Part shown: in pieces, positions 51,172 to 53,687 of the stretch
Position numbering within the stretch: position 1 is the stretch's first letter
Layout of the letters: every line of letters starts with the position of its first letter
Source of the DNA: Oscillospiraceae bacterium
GTDB lineage: Bacteria > Bacillota > Clostridia > Oscillospirales > Oscillospiraceae
Assembly: GCA_015067935.1 (NCBI GenBank)
Contig: SVLL01000005.1
Coordinates: 1-53,687, forward strand
DNA: 53,687 bases
Direction: 5' to 3'
Notes under the pieces: generated by a model
Told to the model about the DNA's origin: nothing
What the model saw: only the letters and a program-made list of their open reading frames with translations
Databases searched by the model: none
Made by a program: the position numbers and the translations under genes

Positions 51172-53139
51172 TTATCTTTCCTGGCTGCTCTTGGGATCGA
51201 GAACATCCCGCAGAGCGTCGCCGATGATGTTGATGCTGATGGTGGCAATTGCCAGGAAGATGGCGGGGAACACCCACTGCCACCAGTAGTTCTGAATGAC
51301 GATGGAGTTGTTTGCGCCATAGAGCATATTGCCCCAAGTGGGCTGAGGCTGCTGAACACCGAAGCCCAGATAAGACAGAGAAGATTCGGTCAGCATACAG
51401 CCGGCAAAGTCCAGCGTCAGGTTCACCAAGATGATGGATGCCACATTGGGCAGGATGTGCTTAAAGGCGATCCGGCTCTCCTTGATGCCCATGGACTGGG
51501 CAGCAATGACAAATTCCTTCTCACGCTCGGCCAGTACCTGTGCACGGATCATTCTTGCCAGACCTGTCCAGCTCAAAAGACCAAGGATACACATGATAAT
51601 GAATATTCGCGTGGTCTCGTCAATGGGCTGCGTTCTGATAACATACGACAGCATCATTGCAAAGGGCAGGAACGGAATGGAAGAACAAATCTCAGTGATA
51701 CGCATCAGCAGCATATCCACCCAGCCACCGAAGTAGCCGGAAATACAGCCGATAATGATGGCGATGATGGTGGAAACAATAACCGCCACAGCACCAATGG
51801 TCATAGTCATCTTACCGCCGTGAATAATACGGGTCAACACATCACGGCCGCGGTTGTCGGTGCCGAACAGATAACCCTTAAAGCCAGACTTTTCGGTAAC
51901 TTCGTCGTTTTCATTCACCAGATAGGTCTGCTTGGAGCCGGTGAAAATCCGGCTTGCCTTAGCACCGTCAATGTCGGTCTGACCGCCGTCATTATGGCCC
52001 CATGCACGCACGGTGCCATCCTCAGTCATGGCCACAAAGTGACGGGTACCGGAAACAACAGAGACATACTTCTCCCCTGCTGCAAGAGCAGGTGCATCAT
52101 TTTCACCGTAACGGGCTGCGCCGAAGGTGACGATGCTGCCGTCTTCCATAACGATTGCATAGCAGTTATCGGTAGCAGCGATATCAACAGCCTTGTGCTT
52201 CATCAGGTAAGACCGCAGATCGGTGATCTTGCCCTCGGTGGTGGAATAAGCGGTGGTACCCATAAAGCTCAGGGAGTTACCGCCGGTAACGGTGCCGTCC
52301 TTCAGCAGAACGATTGCATAGTAGTTGGAGAAAGCAATTTTCTCAACATTGGTGTTCATTTTACCGTTGGTGGTCAGTTCTTCCAAGCTGAGCATTGCGT
52401 TCTTGTTGCCCCAAACATAGAGGGTGCCGTCCTTCATAACGATAGCAGAGCACTGATAGCCGCAGACGAGCTGCTGAACCTCAGTGTAATCCACAACGCC
52501 GGTGAGCATTCTCTTGGGCATTTCAATATAGAACTGCTTGTCTGTCTCCGCCAGCGCACCGTACTGACCGTTGGTCTTATTACCCCAGCCAACCACCTTA
52601 CCACCGGTGGTGATGGCAATGATGTGGTCAGAACCTGCAGCAGCAAAAGCCACATTACCGTCCACGATCTCTTCCGGGAACTTGGACAGATCGATGTTGG
52701 TCAGGTTGTTCTCGGTCATACCCCAGATATACAGCTTCTTGTCGTTGCTGACACCAACAGAGAAGTTGGCAAAGCCGTTCACATCCTTAACATTACCGGC
52801 AAGCTCGTCGGGGATATTCAGGAAGGTGTAGTTAGGGGCGATATTGGCCTGCAGGGCATCGGTGTAGGTCAGGTCCATAGGCATGAACTCAGGTCCGATG
52901 AATACCAACAGGAACATTGCAATGAGAACGATCAGCGCAGTAACAGCCAGCTTACGGCGAAAGAACGCCTTAACGGCCATCATACTGGGGCTTTCGATCT
53001 TTTCAACAAAGAGCTTTTCGTCTTCGGTCAACTCCTTGCTGGCACCCAGGAACATTCTCTTGGTCCAACGCCACAGCGTTGCACCGATGCGCACGAATAC
53101 ATTCTTTTTGGCAGTATTCTTTTCTTGATTCTTTGACAT
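51172..53139 (-). CDS. oppC: Oligopeptide ABC transporter permease OppC with inserted RCC1-like seven-repeat propeller
   Basis: 655 aa against about 300 for ordinary OppC. Order: cytoplasmic N-terminus, TM1 (about 64-82), a Phe/Pro stretch, then about residues 105-418 holding seven RCC1-like repeats (near 124-140, 164-186, 223-244, 266-288, 318-340, 359-381, 395-418). Each has the pattern hydrophobic-xGxxxxxAhxxDGxhxxWG. The standard OppC sequence resumes at YLFGTDNRGRDVLTR (423-437), followed by five membrane segments and the EAA loop (IIAAQSMGIKESRIAFKHILPN type). Topology puts the insertion outside the cell beside the solute-binding-protein docking face. The frame is continuous. The ATG follows AAGGAGG. 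Confidence 0.95.
   Translation of the reverse strand: MSKNQEKNTAKKNVFVRIGATLWRWTKRMFLGASKELTEDEKLFVEKIESPSMMAVKAFFRRKLAVTALIVLIAMFLLVFIGPEFMPMDLTYTDALQANIAPNYTFLNIPDELAGNVKDVNGFANFSVGVSNDKKLYIWGMTENNLTNIDLSKFPEEIVDGNVAFAAAGSDHIIAITTGGKVVGWGNKTNGQYGALAETDKQFYIEMPKRMLTGVVDYTEVQQLVCGYQCSAIVMKDGTLYVWGNKNAMLSLEELTTNGKMNTNVEKIAFSNYYAIVLLKDGTVTGGNSLSFMGTTAYSTTEGKITDLRSYLMKHKAVDIAATDNCYAIVMEDGSIVTFGAARYGENDAPALAAGEKYVSVVSGTRHFVAMTEDGTVRAWGHNDGGQTDIDGAKASRIFTGSKQTYLVNENDEVTEKSGFKGYLFGTDNRGRDVLTRIIHGGKMTMTIGAVAVIVSTIIAIIIGCISGYFGGWVDMLLMRITEICSSIPFLPFAMMLSYVIRTQPIDETTRIFIIMCILGLLSWTGLARMIRAQVLAEREKEFVIAAQSMGIKESRIAFKHILPNVASIILVNLTLDFAGCMLTESSLSYLGFGVQQPQPTWGNMLYGANNSIVIQNYWWQWVFPAIFLAIATISINIIGDALRDVLDPKSSQER
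51880..52842 (-). other. Segment encoding the RCC1-like propeller insertion in OppC
   Basis: Codes for residues 100-420 of OppC. Seven repeats with DG turn and terminal W/F-G, as in seven-bladed RCC1-fold propellers. No frame change, stop or composition break marks the junctions, so it behaves as a domesticated domain. Confidence 0.85.
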
Positions 53140-53153
53140 AAAATACCGCCTCC

Positions 53154-53687
53154 TTACTTATTGACACGGACACGAGGATCCACCAGACCGTAGGCAAGGT
53201 CGATCAGCAGGTTTCCGAACAATGCGATGGTAATATAGAACATCTGCAGAGCCAGCACAACTTCGTTATCGTTGCCGTTCAGGGCATCGTAATAGGTCTT
53301 ACCGATACCGTTCAGAGCAAAGATGTTCTCGATCATCATGGAGCCACCGAAGATACCCAAAAACCAGCCGATGATCAGGGTGGTGATGGGCAGCAGGGCG
53401 TTGCGCCATGCGTGGGAGTAGATGACAACCTTCTCACGCAGACCCTTTGCCCGGGCAGTACGGATGCAGTCCATATTCAGAGCTTCGATCATAGAAGCGC
53501 GGACAAAACGGGTCATACCGCCAAGAGAAGTAAAGGTCATAACGATCAAGGGCAGAGCCATGTGATACATGCGGTCCCAGAACTTGTCCCAATCGGACCA
53601 TTCCAGGCTGCCTGCAGTCTGCATACCGGATACGGGGAACCAACCCAGAATAATGGCAAACAGCCAGATAAAGACGATTGCCAGAAT
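53154..53687 (-). CDS. oppB: Oligopeptide ABC transporter permease OppB, C-terminal part (cut by window edge)
   Basis: 178 codons run to the stop at 53154; the N-terminus lies beyond the right edge. The segment LAIVFIWLFAIILGWFPVSGM, the EAA loop (DCIRTARAKGLREKVVIYSHAWRNAL) and the ENIFALNGIGKTYYDAL and LIDLAYGLVDPRVR ends are typical of OppB/DppB. It is followed after 14 nt by oppC. The visible part is of ordinary length with no insertion. A solute-binding protein OppA is expected upstream, outside the window. Confidence 0.95.
   Translation of the reverse strand: MLAIVFIWLFAIILGWFPVSGMQTAGSLEWSDWDKFWDRMYHMALPLIVMTFTSLGGMTRFVRASMIEALNMDCIRTARAKGLREKVVIYSHAWRNALLPITTLIIGWFLGIFGGSMMIENIFALNGIGKTYYDALNGNDNEVVLALQMFYITIALFGNLLIDLAYGLVDPRVRVNK

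Noticed and set aside
1-53687. CRISPR arrays, prophage, insertion sequences, T-box or common riboswitches
   Set aside because: No regularly spaced repeats, transposase, integrase or phage genes, and no recognisable riboswitch cores were seen in the spacers.

Overview
The window reads as chromosome from a spore-forming, anaerobic, gut-type Firmicute of the class Clostridia, probably Oscillospirales/Ruminococcaceae-like. This is inferred from the spoIIGA-sigE pair, rex, sodium-pump decarboxylase subunits, BspA-type leucine-rich-repeat proteins, a glucuronide-utilisation locus, clear AGGAGG ribosome sites, TTGACA/TATAAT promoters (many with an extended TGn -10), moderate GC and a CCA-encoding tRNA. 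There is no plasmid, phage or CRISPR signature.

Layout. 1-2.2 kb: 5' part of smc (minus). 2.5-6.3 kb: three polysaccharide deacetylases, two tandem PdaA-like genes (the second lacking its catalytic Asp) facing a canonical NodB enzyme with Ig-like modules. 6.3-8.1 kb: AEC transporter and pyridoxamine kinase operon. 8.2-11.2 kb: prfC and a membrane glycosyltransferase whose promoter has four helically phased CTTAAG-type repeats. 11.2-18.3 kb (minus): murA, an rRNA methyltransferase, VanZ, rex, spoIIGA-sigE, DUF951, rarA. 18.5-24.3 kb: decarboxylase beta and gamma subunits, histidine phosphatase, phosphoglycolate-phosphatase-like HAD, asnA, MFS, HD hydrolase. 24.3-31.7 kb: hexuronide locus, with a GPH symporter and GH2 enzyme, then uxuA and an SDR fructuronate reductase behind a large inverted-repeat operator, and a divergent AraC regulator. 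31.7-34.8 kb: nitroreductase, autoregulated XRE/membrane-protein pair, tRNA-Ala(CGC) with a duplicated 3' end, YhhN, and a pyrophosphatase-Nudix fusion. 34.9-40.2 kb: two large BspA-type surface proteins. 40.3-46.1 kb: MacB-like ABC protein, and an E2-like acyltransferase coupled to an acyl-CoA ligase. 46.1-48.1 kb: AT-richer block of membrane-anchored extracellular proteins. 48.3 kb to the right edge (minus): oligopeptide ABC transporter OppB-OppC-OppD-OppF plus a small membrane protein.

The most unusual system is this Opp transporter. OppC carries about 320 extra residues with seven RCC1-like repeats in the extracellular loop between TM1 and the GTDxxGRD motif, i.e. a predicted seven-bladed beta-propeller at the outer mouth of the permease. 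OppF of the same operon carries about 195 extra helical, coiled-coil-like residues between Walker A and the Q-loop. A 68-aa single-pass membrane protein is translationally coupled to OppF. OppB, OppD and the core motifs of OppC and OppF are normal, so this looks like a working importer with added outer and inner modules.

Limits: all calls come from reading sequence and ORFs by eye; no homology search, structure prediction or folding was run. Both edge genes (smc, oppB) are cut by the window.
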